Shown here: piece by piece, positions 1-8,193 of the stretch | How the letters are laid out: the number at the start of each line of letters is the position of its first letter | Position numbering within the stretch: position 1 is the first letter of the stretch | NCBI RefSeq assembly: GCF_013868055.1 | Contig: NZ_JACEOL010000018.1 | Coordinates: 1-64,000 of the forward strand | Origin: Thermoactinomyces mirandus | Lineage (GTDB): Bacteria; Bacillota; Bacilli; Thermoactinomycetales; Thermoactinomycetaceae | DNA: 64,000 nt | Direction: 5' to 3' | Made by a program: the position numbers and the translations under genes | Notes under the pieces: model-generated | Database searches by the model: none | What the model was told of the DNA's origin: nothing | The model's input: only the letters and a program-made list of their open reading frames with translations

Positions 1-478
1 CGAATACAAGTCAAATCCAAATGTGTGTCAGAACTGTCTCTTTCTCTCCCGTTGTACTCGCTCCAAAACCTTTCAAAAAGTTGTGACTCGCCACGTGTGG
101 GAAAATGCCAAAGAATGGGTTCGAAAAAACCGTTTGAGTGAAAGAGGAAAACAACTGTACAAACGACGTCGCGAAACCATTGAGCGCAGCTTTGCTGACG
201 CAAAAGAACTGCATAGTCTTCGCTATGCACGTTACAGGGGGCTTGCCAAAGTGAAAGAGCAATGCCTCCTTACTGCCATGGCCCAAAATGTTAAAAAACT
301 GGCTCTGCTCCTCTCGAAGAGAGGAAAAAGCCTTGTGATCCGGCTAATTAATAAATTGAATTTCCTTAATTTGTTTATCTCCCTGAAATATACAACCCCA
401 AGCCCTTTTCTTGCGAAAAAAACCTGGAGTTTGTCATCAAGCCAGAGAACCAAACGGATCTCTATCCTTTTGCCTTAA
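1..478 (+). mobile_element. IS1182-family transposase, C-terminal part (runs off left edge)
   Basis: The open frame enters from the left edge (frame of position 2) and stops at 478. It carries the C-terminal signature of IS1182-type DDE transposases: a CxxC...C cluster (VCQNCLFLSRC), the ETIERSFADAKE block with the catalytic Glu region, then LRYARYRG and QCLLTAMAQNVKK. These place the real end of the catalytic domain near position 310. The last ~55 residues are not typical and the frame runs 17 bp into the 3' end of the convergent spoVAE gene, so the tail is probably read-through past the element's right end. The right terminal inverted repeat cannot be fixed because the left end lies outside the window. 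Family assignment is firm; whether the copy is intact is unknown. Confidence 0.85.
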
Positions 479-812
479 AAACCAATGCCCCCAGGAATCC
501 AAATATGATCGCGGCTGAAATACCGGCACTTGTAACTTCAAATATTCCCGTGATCACACCTACCAACCCGTATTTATTTGCTTCAGCCATTGCCCCGTGA
601 ACCAATGCGTTTCCGAAACTGGTAATCGGCACTGTCGCGCCGGCGCCAGCAAAATCAATCAGGGGTTCATACCATCCAAACCCGTCCAGAATCGCTCCCA
701 CAACGACCAGCATACTTGTTGTATGAGCGGGTGTCAGTTTGAATACATCCATCAATATTTGCCCAATCACACAGATGAACCCCCCTACCACAAAAGACCA
801 GAAAAAAATCAT
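462..812 (-). CDS. spoVAE: Stage V sporulation protein AE (SpoVAEb type)
   Basis: This 116-residue multispanning membrane protein belongs to the SpoVA complex, which moves Ca-dipicolinic acid across the spore inner membrane. The start is the ATG at 812, two bases after the spoVAD stop and preceded by a GAGGGGGAAG ribosome binding site. The protein opens [20 protein letters not shown] and contains the family hallmark [15 protein letters not shown]. It resembles SpoVAC in sequence, as expected for the SpoVAC/SpoVAEb family. It is the last gene of spoVAC-AD-AE. No spoVAA, AB or AF is next to it; this three-gene form is common in Bacillales as a second spoVA cluster. The 3' end overlaps the tail of the convergent IS transposase frame by 17 bp. 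Confidence 0.92.
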   Translation of the reverse strand: MIFFWSFVVGGFICVIGQILMDVFKLTPAHTTSMLVVVGAILDGFGWYEPLIDFAGAGATVPITSFGNALVHGAMAEANKYGLVGVITGIFEVTSAGISAAIIFGFLGALVFKAKG

Positions 813-814
813 GC

Positions 815-1834
815 TTATTCTTCCCCCTCTCTTTTTTCCAGCACAACAGCGTGGGCGATGCAGGGGATACTTTCCTTCTGCTGGTAACTGATCGGCGAAA
901 GCAATGCACCTGTGGCTACAACCATCACCTTTTTCAGTTCTCCTTTTCGCATCCGGTTGAGCACATGCCCGTAGGTAACACAGGCTGAACAGGCACATCC
1001 GCTCGCACCGGCCTGAATCGGTTGGGATTCATGATAAATCATCAATCCGCAATCATCAAATTTGTCGGGCGACAATTTCAAGCCGTGCTTTTCCAGCAAG
1101 TCGGCGGCAATCCGATGTCCGATCTTGCCCAGGTCACCGGTCAGAATCAGATCATAGGCGTTTTCGTCCAAATCAAGGTCCCGGAAATGGGCCTCAATGG
1201 TATCTACCGCCGCCGGTGCCATGGCAGCTCCCATATTAAACGGATCGGAGATCCCCATGTCTACCACTCGCCCGATCGTGGCGGCAGCAACCCGGATCCC
1301 TTCAGGGGTTTTCTCTTGTGATAATACGGCGGCTCCTGCTCCTGTTACTGTCCACTGTGCGGTGGGCGGCTTTTGTGATCCGTATTCGGTCGGATACCGG
1401 TATTGTTTTTCAGCAGCTGCGTTGTGACTTGATGTTGCCACCAGCACATGGCTGGCAAAACCGCTGTTTACGATCAGAGAACCCAGGGCGAGGCTTTCCA
1501 TAGATGTCGAACAGGCACCAAACAGGCCCAGATAGGGAACAGCCAGCTTTCTGGCAGTAAAATTGCTGGAAATCACCTGATTCATTAAATCACCGGCTAA
1601 AAAAAACTGAATCGACTCCTTGGAAATACCGGCTTTCTTAATCGCATATTCACAAGCATTTTCCATAAGCACTTTTTCCGCTTTTTCAAAACTGTCTTGC
1701 CCCAGCCATATATCTTCATGCAATATATCAAAATCATCAGCCAAAGGCCCTTTTGCTTCAAAGGGACCGCCCACAGCAGCCGACGATTTGATATATGGCA
1801 CCTGGTCAAAAACCCAAGTTCGTCCCTGTATCAT
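815..1834 (-). CDS. spoVAD: Stage V sporulation protein AD
   Basis: SpoVAD (339 aa) is the soluble, thiolase-fold subunit of the SpoVA channel that binds dipicolinic acid. The sequence shows the family pattern GRTWVF at the N-terminus, [15 protein letters not shown] at the position of the thiolase nucleophile loop, and [10 protein letters not shown]. The start at 1834 was chosen because ATG follows a GGGGGGAG ribosome binding site and sits one base after the spoVAC stop. The longer open frame upstream reads through spoVAC. Length matches the family. It is co-transcribed with spoVAC and spoVAE. Confidence 0.95.
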   Translation of the reverse strand: MIQGRTWVFDQVPYIKSSAAVGGPFEAKGPLADDFDILHEDIWLGQDSFEKAEKVLMENACEYAIKKAGISKESIQFFLAGDLMNQVISSNFTARKLAVPYLGLFGACSTSMESLALGSLIVNSGFASHVLVATSSHNAAAEKQYRYPTEYGSQKPPTAQWTVTGAGAAVLSQEKTPEGIRVAAATIGRVVDMGISDPFNMGAAMAPAAVDTIEAHFRDLDLDENAYDLILTGDLGKIGHRIAADLLEKHGLKLSPDKFDDCGLMIYHESQPIQAGASGCACSACVTYGHVLNRMRKGELKKVMVVATGALLSPISYQQKESIPCIAHAVVLEKREGEE

Positions 1835-1835
1835 C

Positions 1836-2318
1836 TCATGCTCCCCCCAACAGCGTTTTAAGCAGAACCTTGATAATCGCAATCACAAAAGCAGCAAACA
1901 CCCCAAAAACGATGACGGAACCGGCCAGCTTGAACATATTTCCGCCCACACCCAACACAAAACCCTCCGACCGATGTTCAATCGCTGCCGATGCCATGGC
2001 ATTGGCAAAACCGGTGACAGGAATAATCGTACCGGCACCTGCCCTTTGGGCAATATGGTCATAAACTCCCAAACCGGTCAGCAATACAGATATGAATATA
2101 AGTGTCGCGACCGTGGGATCTCCCGCTGATTCCTTGTCAAATCCAAACATATGAATATAAAAAGTGGATATCAGTTGTCCGATCAGACAGATGCTTCCTC
2201 CCACCAGAAAGGCAATGATGCAGTTTTTCCATACTGGCCTTTCCGGCTGCCGTGACTTGATAAAATGGTGATATTCCAATTGAACGGGAGTCAACTTCTT
2301 TTTGCTTTCCTTTGACAT
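1836..2318 (-). CDS. spoVAC: Stage V sporulation protein AC
   Basis: SpoVAC (160 aa) is the membrane subunit of the SpoVA complex described as a mechanosensitive-type channel in B. subtilis. A charged N-terminal segment (KKKLTPVQLEYHHF) is followed by at least four hydrophobic segments, and the conserved AGAGTIIPVTGFANAMAS motif matches its homologue SpoVAE. The start at 2318 follows a strong GGAGGGGG ribosome binding site at 7-8 bases; the in-frame extension upstream has none. It is the first gene of the operon. The 5' leader is partly duplicated further upstream (see the 2319-2765 repeat). Confidence 0.95.
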   Translation of the reverse strand: MSKESKKKLTPVQLEYHHFIKSRQPERPVWKNCIIAFLVGGSICLIGQLISTFYIHMFGFDKESAGDPTVATLIFISVLLTGLGVYDHIAQRAGAGTIIPVTGFANAMASAAIEHRSEGFVLGVGGNMFKLAGSVIVFGVFAAFVIAIIKVLLKTLLGGA

Positions 2319-2765
2319 GGGTCCCCCTCCAATATATTCCAACTTGTTAACTAGTATCTCTAGTAAATCATTTTTGCTCACTTATACTTCGTTTTATACC
2401 TCTTTTTATCCGGTTGATGGAAAAAGAAATTTCTGATTTCGGGATGAAATCTGTTTCCGTTTCATGATAAAACAGTAACTGTCAAACAGGCAGGGATGGT
2501 ACTCGTTAACAGTTAAGTAAAATATCATCTGGTGGAGCTTTACGAGAACAATCCCGGATCTTAAAAGAACCGCCGATTTTTGATTACTGCACTGGTACCG
2601 TTTGACACGGATTCCCCTCCAACATGTTCCAACTGAAATAATCCTTTAGTAAACCATTTTTGGTTACTTGCGCTCCCATTTTATATCCCTTCTCCTTCTG
2701 TCGGAAAAACAGATTCCTGATTTCAGGATGAAATTCATTTCCGTTTCCTGATAAAATAGAGAGTG
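2319..2765. repeat. Diverged direct duplication of the spoVAC leader region; otherwise non-coding
   Basis: This 480-bp divergent intergenic region between spoVAC and dnaI holds two clearly related blocks, about 2322-2480 and 2607-2762. Shared stretches include CCCCTCCAA, GTAAA(T/C)CATTTTTG, a palindromic GATTTC(G/A)GGATGAAAT and TTTCCGTTTC(A/C)TGATAAAA. The copy next to spoVAC supplies its ribosome binding site. The distal copy keeps GGAGGGG and has a GTG in the equivalent place opening a 15-codon frame (MSNGTSAVIKNRRFF), so it looks like a decayed duplicate of the leader and start of a spoVA gene. No clear sigma-G promoter was recognised in either copy. Confidence 0.7.
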
Positions 2766-2804
2766 CACACTTGAAGAACGAATTAGGGGTAAGGGAGATT
2801 CGTG

Positions 2805-3725
2805 ATGAAACGGTTAAAGGATGTTTTTGCTCCCATGGGCAAACAACCGAAAAGGATCGACAAGGAACAGCAGTTACGGCTTCTGTACAAATTTCCGCTC
2901 GTTGAAGCGTTCAGGAAAGAACATCCCGAACTTCCTGATGAAGTCTACCTGCGTTCATTCTCTTTGCTGCAGCAATTTGTAACAGATCGTACCAACTGTA
3001 AAATTTGTCCAGGGTTGGATCGATGTTCCAACATTGTAAAAGGACATTACTCCGAGCTCAACGAGTACAGTGGCTATCTGGATCTTTCCATGCACGAATG
3101 CAGCAAGCTCAGGAAAAAGCGCCGTAAAACCCTGATCAAAAGCCACCATATTCCCAGGGATATCCAAAATTCTACCTTTGAACAGATTGATTTTGACGAT
3201 ATTGGAAGACATGAAGCTATCCATTCAGCCATTGATTTCTGCATGAGCTTCACCAACGGAACCCCCGCACAAGGCCTGTATCTGTACGGGGCTTTTGGGG
3301 TGGGAAAAAGCTATATTGCCGGGGCCATCACAAACGAACTTGCAAAGCATGAAATTCCTTCATTGATGGTTCACTTTCCGGCACTGGTCGAAGAATTGAA
3401 AGAATCGATCGCTGACAAACGAATCGGCAACAAAATCGAAGCCCTGAAAACCACCCGGGTTTTGATTCTTGACGATATCGGGGCAGAATCCCTGACTCCG
3501 TGGCTGAGGGATGAAGTGCTGTCTGTCGTTTTGCATACCCGGATGGCCGAAAAGCTTCCGACCATATACACATCCAACATGACGCTGGATGAACTGGAGG
3601 AGCATTTCAGCTATACCAGCAAAGGCGGGTGGGAAATCCTCAAGGGAAAACGGCTGATGGAACGAATTCGCCCGCTGGTAAAGCCCATTCTGGTTCAGGG
3701 GCATAATCGCCGCTACCCAACATAA
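2805..3725 (+). CDS. dnaI: Primosomal helicase loader DnaI
   Basis: DnaI (306 aa) loads the replicative helicase DnaC onto DNA during initiation and restart. The N-terminal half (to about residue 135) has the helicase-binding zinc-type pattern with Cys residues (NCKICPGLDRC and a later C). The C-terminal AAA+ domain has Walker A GAFGVGKS, Walker B VLILDDIG and sensor-1 TSN. ATG at 2805 is better spaced from the GGGAG ribosome binding site than the adjacent in-frame GTG at 2802. In most Bacillales dnaI follows dnaB; here it stands alone beside spoVA, with no dnaB in sight. Confidence 0.93.
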   Translation: MKRLKDVFAPMGKQPKRIDKEQQLRLLYKFPLVEAFRKEHPELPDEVYLRSFSLLQQFVTDRTNCKICPGLDRCSNIVKGHYSELNEYSGYLDLSMHECSKLRKKRRKTLIKSHHIPRDIQNSTFEQIDFDDIGRHEAIHSAIDFCMSFTNGTPAQGLYLYGAFGVGKSYIAGAITNELAKHEIPSLMVHFPALVEELKESIADKRIGNKIEALKTTRVLILDDIGAESLTPWLRDEVLSVVLHTRMAEKLPTIYTSNMTLDELEEHFSYTSKGGWEILKGKRLMERIRPLVKPILVQGHNRRYPT

Positions 3726-3782
3726 AAAAAACCTTCATCAAAAACTGCCTCTGACCATGAGAAGCAGCTGACTGATGAAGGT
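3723..3782 (-). terminator. Rho-independent terminator of the lasso-type operon
   Basis: On the minus strand ACCTTCATCA pairs with TGATGAAGGT across a structured loop and is followed by eight T residues. It lies directly after the cyclase stop codon and also separates it from convergent dnaI. Confidence 0.8.
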
Positions 3783-3784
3783 GG

Positions 3785-5386
3785 TTATACCAGGGAACGC
3801 AGCCAGATTTCAGTCATATAAGCCCAAATCAGCCCTTTGGTTGACAGCATCAATAACCGTTGGTGCTGCAAACATTGCTCCAGCCGCCCGCAATGAATGA
3901 TTCCCCATTTGGCCAGAAGAGATGACTCATTTAACAGTTCCCTCACCTGTTCCTTGTATTTCATCAAGAAACGGGATTCAACGGACATCACCTCATATTG
4001 CCTGGGAACATAGGTTATGACATCACTGGGCAGCCAGTCAAAAAAAGCCCAGCGCAAAAGGGGCTTTTCAATCCATTGACCACCCCGGAAGAGCACTTTC
4101 ATATCCGGAGGCAGAGAAACTGCCAATTCTATCAGTTCCCGGCTGACAAAAGGGAACAGCATATTCATCTGATGGGGAGACAGCTGATGTAACTGGATCA
4201 GGGTCTCTTTGTCCCGGTTCAGGGAAAATCCAAGTGCCTCCTCAGCATCAGATTTTTCCTTAAGGGTTCTCAAATATCTCTTTGCCTGTTTGGCTGCCTC
4301 ATCTGTGAAAAACAACGGGATCGGCAAATCCTCGGGGCGATCGGCCCAAGTTGGGCGCAGCATCCCCATGCGTTCTATCATCCGCCGGAATAATGATTTG
4401 CTCCAGAATTGCCTGGAAAAGCGTTCCGTGCCATAATACCCGAAAATATAATCGCTGAAATAACCGGATGCCAGCAGATTGACTCCATCCTTTCGGCTTC
4501 GTTCGCAGGTTTTTTCCAACATCAGGTAATCGAGACTTGGATACGGAAGATAAAAGGAAGAAGCGTCCCTGTTCAAATCTTTCAATTCACCCGGTTCGAT
4601 GATTGCAAAAGGAACGTCGGCAACCTTGGTGAGTTTTTCTACGCTTAGACGATACCTTGATTTTTCATTCAGCCATCCCCAATGATAGCTGACGATCGGG
4701 ACATTGCAGGATTTAAGCAACATCAGCACAATCGCAGAATCAATTCCTCCGCTGAGCAGCACCCCTACCCGGTCAGCTGGCTGAACCCGTTTTAAAATCG
4801 TTTTTGTTAACGTTTCCACAACCAGATAAGTCACATGTTCCCATTTTAACCGGGCAATATCCGATTGGGCATGTACCAGGTCATATGGGACAAGCTCAGC
4901 TTTTTCATTCAAAATCCGAAGCATCGACCCGGCCGGAAGCTTCTGAATATCCGTAAAATAGGTTTGCGATGGTTCCAGCGCTTCGCCAAAGCAGGAACGG
5001 ATCAGCTTTTCCCTGTGAACCATGTTCAGGTCAGGGCGGACTTCTTTCAGCACTTTTTCAATTCTGGTAGCCCAGAAAACCTGACGCCTTGTTTGGTACA
5101 AATAGAGCGAATACTTGCACAATAAACTACGGTAAATAAACCCGCTTTTTTCTTTTCTCTCAAAATAAACCACAATAAAAGCACCATCGATCTGTTTGAG
5201 AAACCCGTCTCCGAATTTCAACAGGTTCCTGAATTCATTCCTTGCTTCTGCCCATCTTTTTTCCCTGACCAGCCTCATCAGCGGTTCCAGTCTTGGCGGA
5301 TAACTCCAGACTTCACCATAAAACTGAAAGTAGTTTTGGAAAAAGGTAAAATCGATAAACCCTTCTATTTCATGAAATTGTCTCAA
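3785..5386 (-). CDS. Asparagine synthetase-like lasso peptide cyclase (C protein)
   Basis: This 533-residue protein has a class II asparagine synthetase fold. The N-terminal third resembles the glutaminase domain but does not begin with Met-Cys, so it cannot hydrolyse glutamine. Around residue 210 it has the PP-loop SGGIDSA that adenylates a carboxylate. That combination is typical of lasso peptide macrolactam synthetases (McjC/LarC type), which close the isopeptide ring. It follows the B2-like gene with overlapping stop and start (TTG at 5386). The TTG start is forced: no ATG lies in frame near the N-terminus. No precursor peptide, RRE/B1 protein or ABC exporter is adjacent, so the substrate is unknown. 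A diverged asparagine synthetase with another amide-forming role is possible. Confidence 0.72.
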   Translation of the reverse strand: MRQFHEIEGFIDFTFFQNYFQFYGEVWSYPPRLEPLMRLVREKRWAEARNEFRNLLKFGDGFLKQIDGAFIVVYFERKEKSGFIYRSLLCKYSLYLYQTRRQVFWATRIEKVLKEVRPDLNMVHREKLIRSCFGEALEPSQTYFTDIQKLPAGSMLRILNEKAELVPYDLVHAQSDIARLKWEHVTYLVVETLTKTILKRVQPADRVGVLLSGGIDSAIVLMLLKSCNVPIVSYHWGWLNEKSRYRLSVEKLTKVADVPFAIIEPGELKDLNRDASSFYLPYPSLDYLMLEKTCERSRKDGVNLLASGYFSDYIFGYYGTERFSRQFWSKSLFRRMIERMGMLRPTWADRPEDLPIPLFFTDEAAKQAKRYLRTLKEKSDAEEALGFSLNRDKETLIQLHQLSPHQMNMLFPFVSRELIELAVSLPPDMKVLFRGGQWIEKPLLRWAFFDWLPSDVITYVPRQYEVMSVESRFLMKYKEQVRELLNESSLLAKWGIIHCGRLEQCLQHQRLLMLSTKGLIWAYMTEIWLRSLV

Positions 5387-5997
5387 TGATCTTCAAGCCT
5401 TTCCGGTATACGCTTGATCTCACGAAAATGCCATTCCACTTCCCATGATTCATTTAAAGGCACTCCTCTTATTTCCACCCAAAAGTGCAAGCGTTCAATC
5501 ACATATTCCTCATTTTTTTCACCCAGCACCATTTGTGCCGGAATCCCCAGCTTTTTCAATGAAGCACACAAAGCCAGCGAACGGAGAAAAGAATCGACTC
5601 TTTTGATACTGAATATACGAACACTCAGTTGGGAATACACCATAATCCGCCTGGCATACAAAAATTCCAGCAAGGGATGGCTGATTTGCACCGGATCGGT
5701 ACATTCAATGGTTTTCAAATGGCACAATGCCTCATTCAATCCATGCTTTCTGTAATAAAAGAGCATGTAAAGCGAGGTCTTTATCACCAGCCACAACCGC
5801 CTGGCAGGAATGGGCGGAATCTTGGCGATTCGGTCTTTGGCAAACAGGAGAGCATAATACAGATCCACTTTTGATCTCCTCCGGTTGGTATAAAAAAAGT
5901 ACAGTAAAAAAATGTTCATACTGTACCTTGTCTCCCGCAGATTCAGATCATATACAGATGTGGCATTTGGCTGATACAGGGATGAGTGCATGATCAT
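5383..5997 (-). CDS. Lasso peptide B2-like transglutaminase-fold protein, catalytic Cys position is Ser
   Basis: The 204-residue protein matches the size and C-terminal pattern of lasso B2 leader peptidases: RSLALCASLKKLGIPAQMVLG followed by LHFWVEIRG. In the family the nucleophile is a Cys three residues before the RSLAL block (CLxRSLAL). Here that position reads SFLRSLAL, so Ser replaces Cys, although another Cys lies five residues after the Arg. The His (HFWVE) is kept; the acidic third residue is not obvious. ATG at 5997 is favoured because it follows TTGAGG and because the promoter at 6018-6046 would start transcription near 6011, downstream of the alternative TTG at 6012. It is the first gene of a two-gene operon with the cyclase. 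Confidence 0.65.
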   Translation of the reverse strand: MIMHSSLYQPNATSVYDLNLRETRYSMNIFLLYFFYTNRRRSKVDLYYALLFAKDRIAKIPPIPARRLWLVIKTSLYMLFYYRKHGLNEALCHLKTIECTDPVQISHPLLEFLYARRIMVYSQLSVRIFSIKRVDSFLRSLALCASLKKLGIPAQMVLGEKNEEYVIERLHFWVEIRGVPLNESWEVEWHFREIKRIPERLEDH

Positions 5998-6017
5998 GGT
6001 ATGGTACCTCAATTACT

Positions 6018-6046
6018 ATTGTAAAACAAATATTGCTACTTTTCAA
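6018..6046 (-). promoter_or_regulatory. Sigma-A-type promoter of the lasso-type operon
   Basis: On the minus strand TTGAAA (6046-6041) and TACAAT (6023-6018) are separated by 17 bases. The predicted transcript begins about 14 bases before the B2-like ATG, which leaves no room for a precursor peptide gene inside this transcript. Confidence 0.75.
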
Positions 6047-6053
6047 ACAGTAA

Positions 6054-6079
6054 TAAAAAAAAGACCCTTGTCAGGTCTT
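6054..6079 (-). terminator. Terminator upstream of the lasso-type promoter
   Basis: Minus-strand AAGACC-tgacaag-GGTCTT followed by a run of T. It would end transcription from the 6228-6521 gene and insulate the next promoter. Confidence 0.75.
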
Positions 6080-6227
6080 ATCATCACTTTTGCTCTTTTT
6101 CCTTTGAAGTTTCAAACGTTGAATCGACCTATCCTGTTGCAGATCTGTTTGTGAAGGAACCGTAAGTAAAGGAGGAAAACAGATAGAATTTTTTAAAACT
6201 TTAAATTATTTATAAAAGAATACGATG

Positions 6228-6521
6228 TTACGAACCAAAAATATCGAAAGAGCGTCCGGTAATAATTTTTTTCCCTTTATCCATTTCCACCTGAATCAAA
6301 TCCATCAGCGGAAGTTGGATTTTATTTCCGTCAATTGTCGACAATTGTACCGTTTTAACCCGTTTTTCCGGATTGTGATCCACATAGCAAATAACCCGAA
6401 TCCCTTCCTCTTCGTGGATTTTCGTTTCATTCTTGAGTAATTCTATTTGAGAACGCTGTTTTAAATCGGACAGAAAAGGTTGGACTTTTTCCATCTGACC
6501 TTCGACCTGCACCTTTAACAT
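6228..6521 (-). CDS. Small conserved-type protein of unknown function (possibly YvzF/DUF3970-like)
   Basis: The 97-residue cytoplasmic protein starts at MLKVQVEG, where ATG follows GGGAGGAG by seven bases; the longer frame upstream lacks a ribosome binding site. The first ~55 residues (VEGQMEKVQPFLSDLKQ then IRVICYVD) recall the short DUF3970/YvzF proteins of Bacillales, which have no known function. The rest (VKTVQLSTIDGNKIQLPL) looks like an additional beta-rich part. It is divergent from the HTH-TPR regulator, with about 280 bp between them containing the two dyads, so it could be controlled by that regulator. I do not recognise a biochemical function. Confidence 0.6.
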   Translation of the reverse strand: MLKVQVEGQMEKVQPFLSDLKQRSQIELLKNETKIHEEEGIRVICYVDHNPEKRVKTVQLSTIDGNKIQLPLMDLIQVEMDKGKKIITGRSFDIFGS

Positions 6522-6654
6522 AAAGCAACTCCTCCCGCAAAAATGTGCTGAATCTTTGTAATTGAAACCAATCGGCAATCCATCTTTATGACTATAGTTT
6601 ATAAATCCATTGCTTCAATTGCAAATTAATAAAAAATTACCAGGAACAGAAGGA

Positions 6655-6676
6655 TTTTTGCAGATATGTGCCAAAA
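6655..6676. promoter_or_regulatory. Imperfect 22-bp dyad, putative operator 1
   Basis: TTTTTGCA...TGTGCCAAAA forms an imperfect palindrome upstream of the HTH-TPR gene. Its reverse complement matches the second dyad at 6718-6739 in 17 of 22 positions. The two centres are 63 bp apart, six turns of B-DNA. Confidence 0.45.
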
Positions 6677-6717
6677 TAGATAGATAAAACAAAAATAAAA
6701 CAAACATATTCATTCTT

Positions 6718-6739
6718 TTTTTGCACATGTTCACAAAAA
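6718..6739. promoter_or_regulatory. Imperfect 22-bp dyad, putative operator 2
   Basis: TTTTTG and CAAAAA flank a central ACATGT, about 60 bp before the HTH-TPR start codon. It pairs in sequence and helical phase with the dyad at 6655-6676. A site for autoregulation by the adjacent regulator is inferred. Confidence 0.45.
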
Positions 6740-6797
6740 TCAGTCAAATAAACCCGAAAAACAAAAAATTTATTTTTTATATTTGGAGGTGAGTTGC

Positions 6798-8120
6798 ATG
6801 CTCCCTCTTGACCATGAGAATGCGGGGCGAGTGATCAAGAAAAGACGTAAAGAAATGGGGCTAAGGCAAAGTGATTTAGTGGACAATATGATTAAACTGC
6901 ACACCATTCGAAAAGTAGAAAAAGGTGAGGTAGTTAATGATGAAATATATTTGCGCATCTGCAACAAGCTGGATTTGAACGTCAAACAATTATCCAAATC
7001 TTATGATGATGAAAAGGAACGCGAGGAACAGTTAAAATTTCAATTATTTGCCATCGAGCATGACATTGACATGGCCGGGCCGGACAAAGGGCTGGAAGAA
7101 CTGCGCATAACCGAAATCGACAAAAATTCCCCTCTGCAAACAACCTATCTTTTTCTCAAGGGAAAATGCCTGGCCCGAAAAAAATACTGGAAAAAGGCAC
7201 AGGCGCAGTTTCTGAAAACACTGAGTCTGCTCAAACAATTCCCGGAATGGGAAAAAACCAACCTGCGTGCCGCTACCTATAACGAGCTGGGACGGTGCTG
7301 TTACTATTTAAACAATATTGAGCAGGCACTCAACTATATTGAAAAAGGACTGGAATCGTATATCCCCGAGGGAGACCGCGAATATGTTGTTTACCACTTG
7401 CAATTAAGCAAGGTGATCTATCTCGAAAAACTGGACCGGGACGAAGATGCTTTCCTTACACTGGAAGAGATGTGGAAACAAGTTGACAAAATTGAAAGCA
7501 TCGAAATTCGCAGCAGCATGTATGAAGTGCATGCCATTTTACTCAGCAAACAAAAATTACACGAAAAGGCGATTGAATTTGCAACCAAAGGGCTGCATCT
7601 GGCCCGCGTGGATCAGAACGTTGACCGCGCTTTTGAACTTTGGACAGCGCTCGGCAGCAGTTACCAATACATGGGAGATTATTTCAAGGCAGAAGTTGCT
7701 TTTCGCACAGCATTAAAACTTGAAAAAAAAATCGGAAAAAAAAATATGTTAGTGTCTACCCATACCAAACTCGGTATGCTATACTTAAAGACAAAAAAAA
7801 TTCCCTTCGCGCAAAAAGCTTTACTCAATGCTGTTCAAACAGGGCAAAAAACAAATGACGCATTAAAATATTGCCGTGCATTGATCGCCCTCGGCGACTG
7901 CTACATGATGCAAAACAAGAACAAGGATGCCCGCAAACAATTTCAGCAAGCGCTGACTCTGTCCGAGAAACACGCGCTGAAGAACCTTGAACCGGAAATT
8001 TTGGTAAAGCTTGCTAAATGCTGCGAAGAGGAAGACCCAGTCACTTATGAAAAATACAAAAACCGATTTTTTCAATCCTATTGCCAGCAACTTCTTGAAA
8101 AAGGAGGGGGTCAGCCATGA
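6798..8120 (+). CDS. HTH-TPR transcription regulator of RNPP/Rgg-like architecture
   Basis: This 440-residue protein has an N-terminal XRE-type helix-turn-helix (about residues 8-62: AGRVIKKRRKEMGLRQSDL, then HTIRKVEKGEVV), followed by a long helical region with TPR-like repeats (for example LNYIEKGLESY, AIEFATKGLHLARVD, ALGSSYQYMGDYFKAEVAF, ALIALGDCYMMQNKNKDARKQF). PlcR, NprR and related RNPP sensors have this layout and bind short peptides in the TPR groove. ATG at 6798 follows GGAGGTGA by about six bases. The stop codon overlaps, as ATGA, the start of the first of two micro-ORFs encoding near-identical peptides, which points to a cognate peptide. Two related dyads lie upstream. No other effector domain is visible. 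Confidence 0.85.
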   Translation: MLPLDHENAGRVIKKRRKEMGLRQSDLVDNMIKLHTIRKVEKGEVVNDEIYLRICNKLDLNVKQLSKSYDDEKEREEQLKFQLFAIEHDIDMAGPDKGLEELRITEIDKNSPLQTTYLFLKGKCLARKKYWKKAQAQFLKTLSLLKQFPEWEKTNLRAATYNELGRCCYYLNNIEQALNYIEKGLESYIPEGDREYVVYHLQLSKVIYLEKLDRDEDAFLTLEEMWKQVDKIESIEIRSSMYEVHAILLSKQKLHEKAIEFATKGLHLARVDQNVDRAFELWTALGSSYQYMGDYFKAEVAFRTALKLEKKIGKKNMLVSTHTKLGMLYLKTKKIPFAQKALLNAVQTGQKTNDALKYCRALIALGDCYMMQNKNKDARKQFQQALTLSEKHALKNLEPEILVKLAKCCEEEDPVTYEKYKNRFFQSYCQQLLEKGGGQP

Positions 8121-8152
8121 CACGTCTTTTTGGCGAACCGCCCGCTGTATAA
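8117..8152 (+). CDS. Micropeptide MTRLFGEPPAV, candidate signal peptide 1
   Basis: Eleven codons start in the ATGA overlap with the HTH-TPR stop. AAGGAGGGGG ends six bases before the ATG, so the ribosome binding site is strong and lies inside the regulator's last codons. The peptide has no hydrophobic leader. The reason to treat it as coding is the second copy 77 bp downstream: it has its own strong ribosome binding site, encodes the same peptide with one extra Gly, and uses different codons around that insertion. I infer a peptide partner of the regulator, either intracellular or secreted by a non-Sec route. Confidence 0.7.
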   Translation: MTRLFGEPPAV

Positions 8153-8193
8153 TTCGAAATGTTCAATTATCCTTCTGAAAGGAGGCGAGCGCA

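Noticed and set aside
6013..6130. Short minus-strand frames (about 14 codons each) upstream of the B2-like gene as lasso precursor
   Set aside because: They overlap a terminator, lie upstream of the operon's promoter and lack leader and core features.
6163..6212. Plus-strand AAAGGAGG followed by a ten-codon frame beginning ATA (IEFFKTLNYL), considered as a lasso precursor
   Set aside because: There is no ATG, GTG or TTG at the right distance, no Gly-led core with an acidic residue at 7-9, and it lies on the strand opposite the lasso operon.
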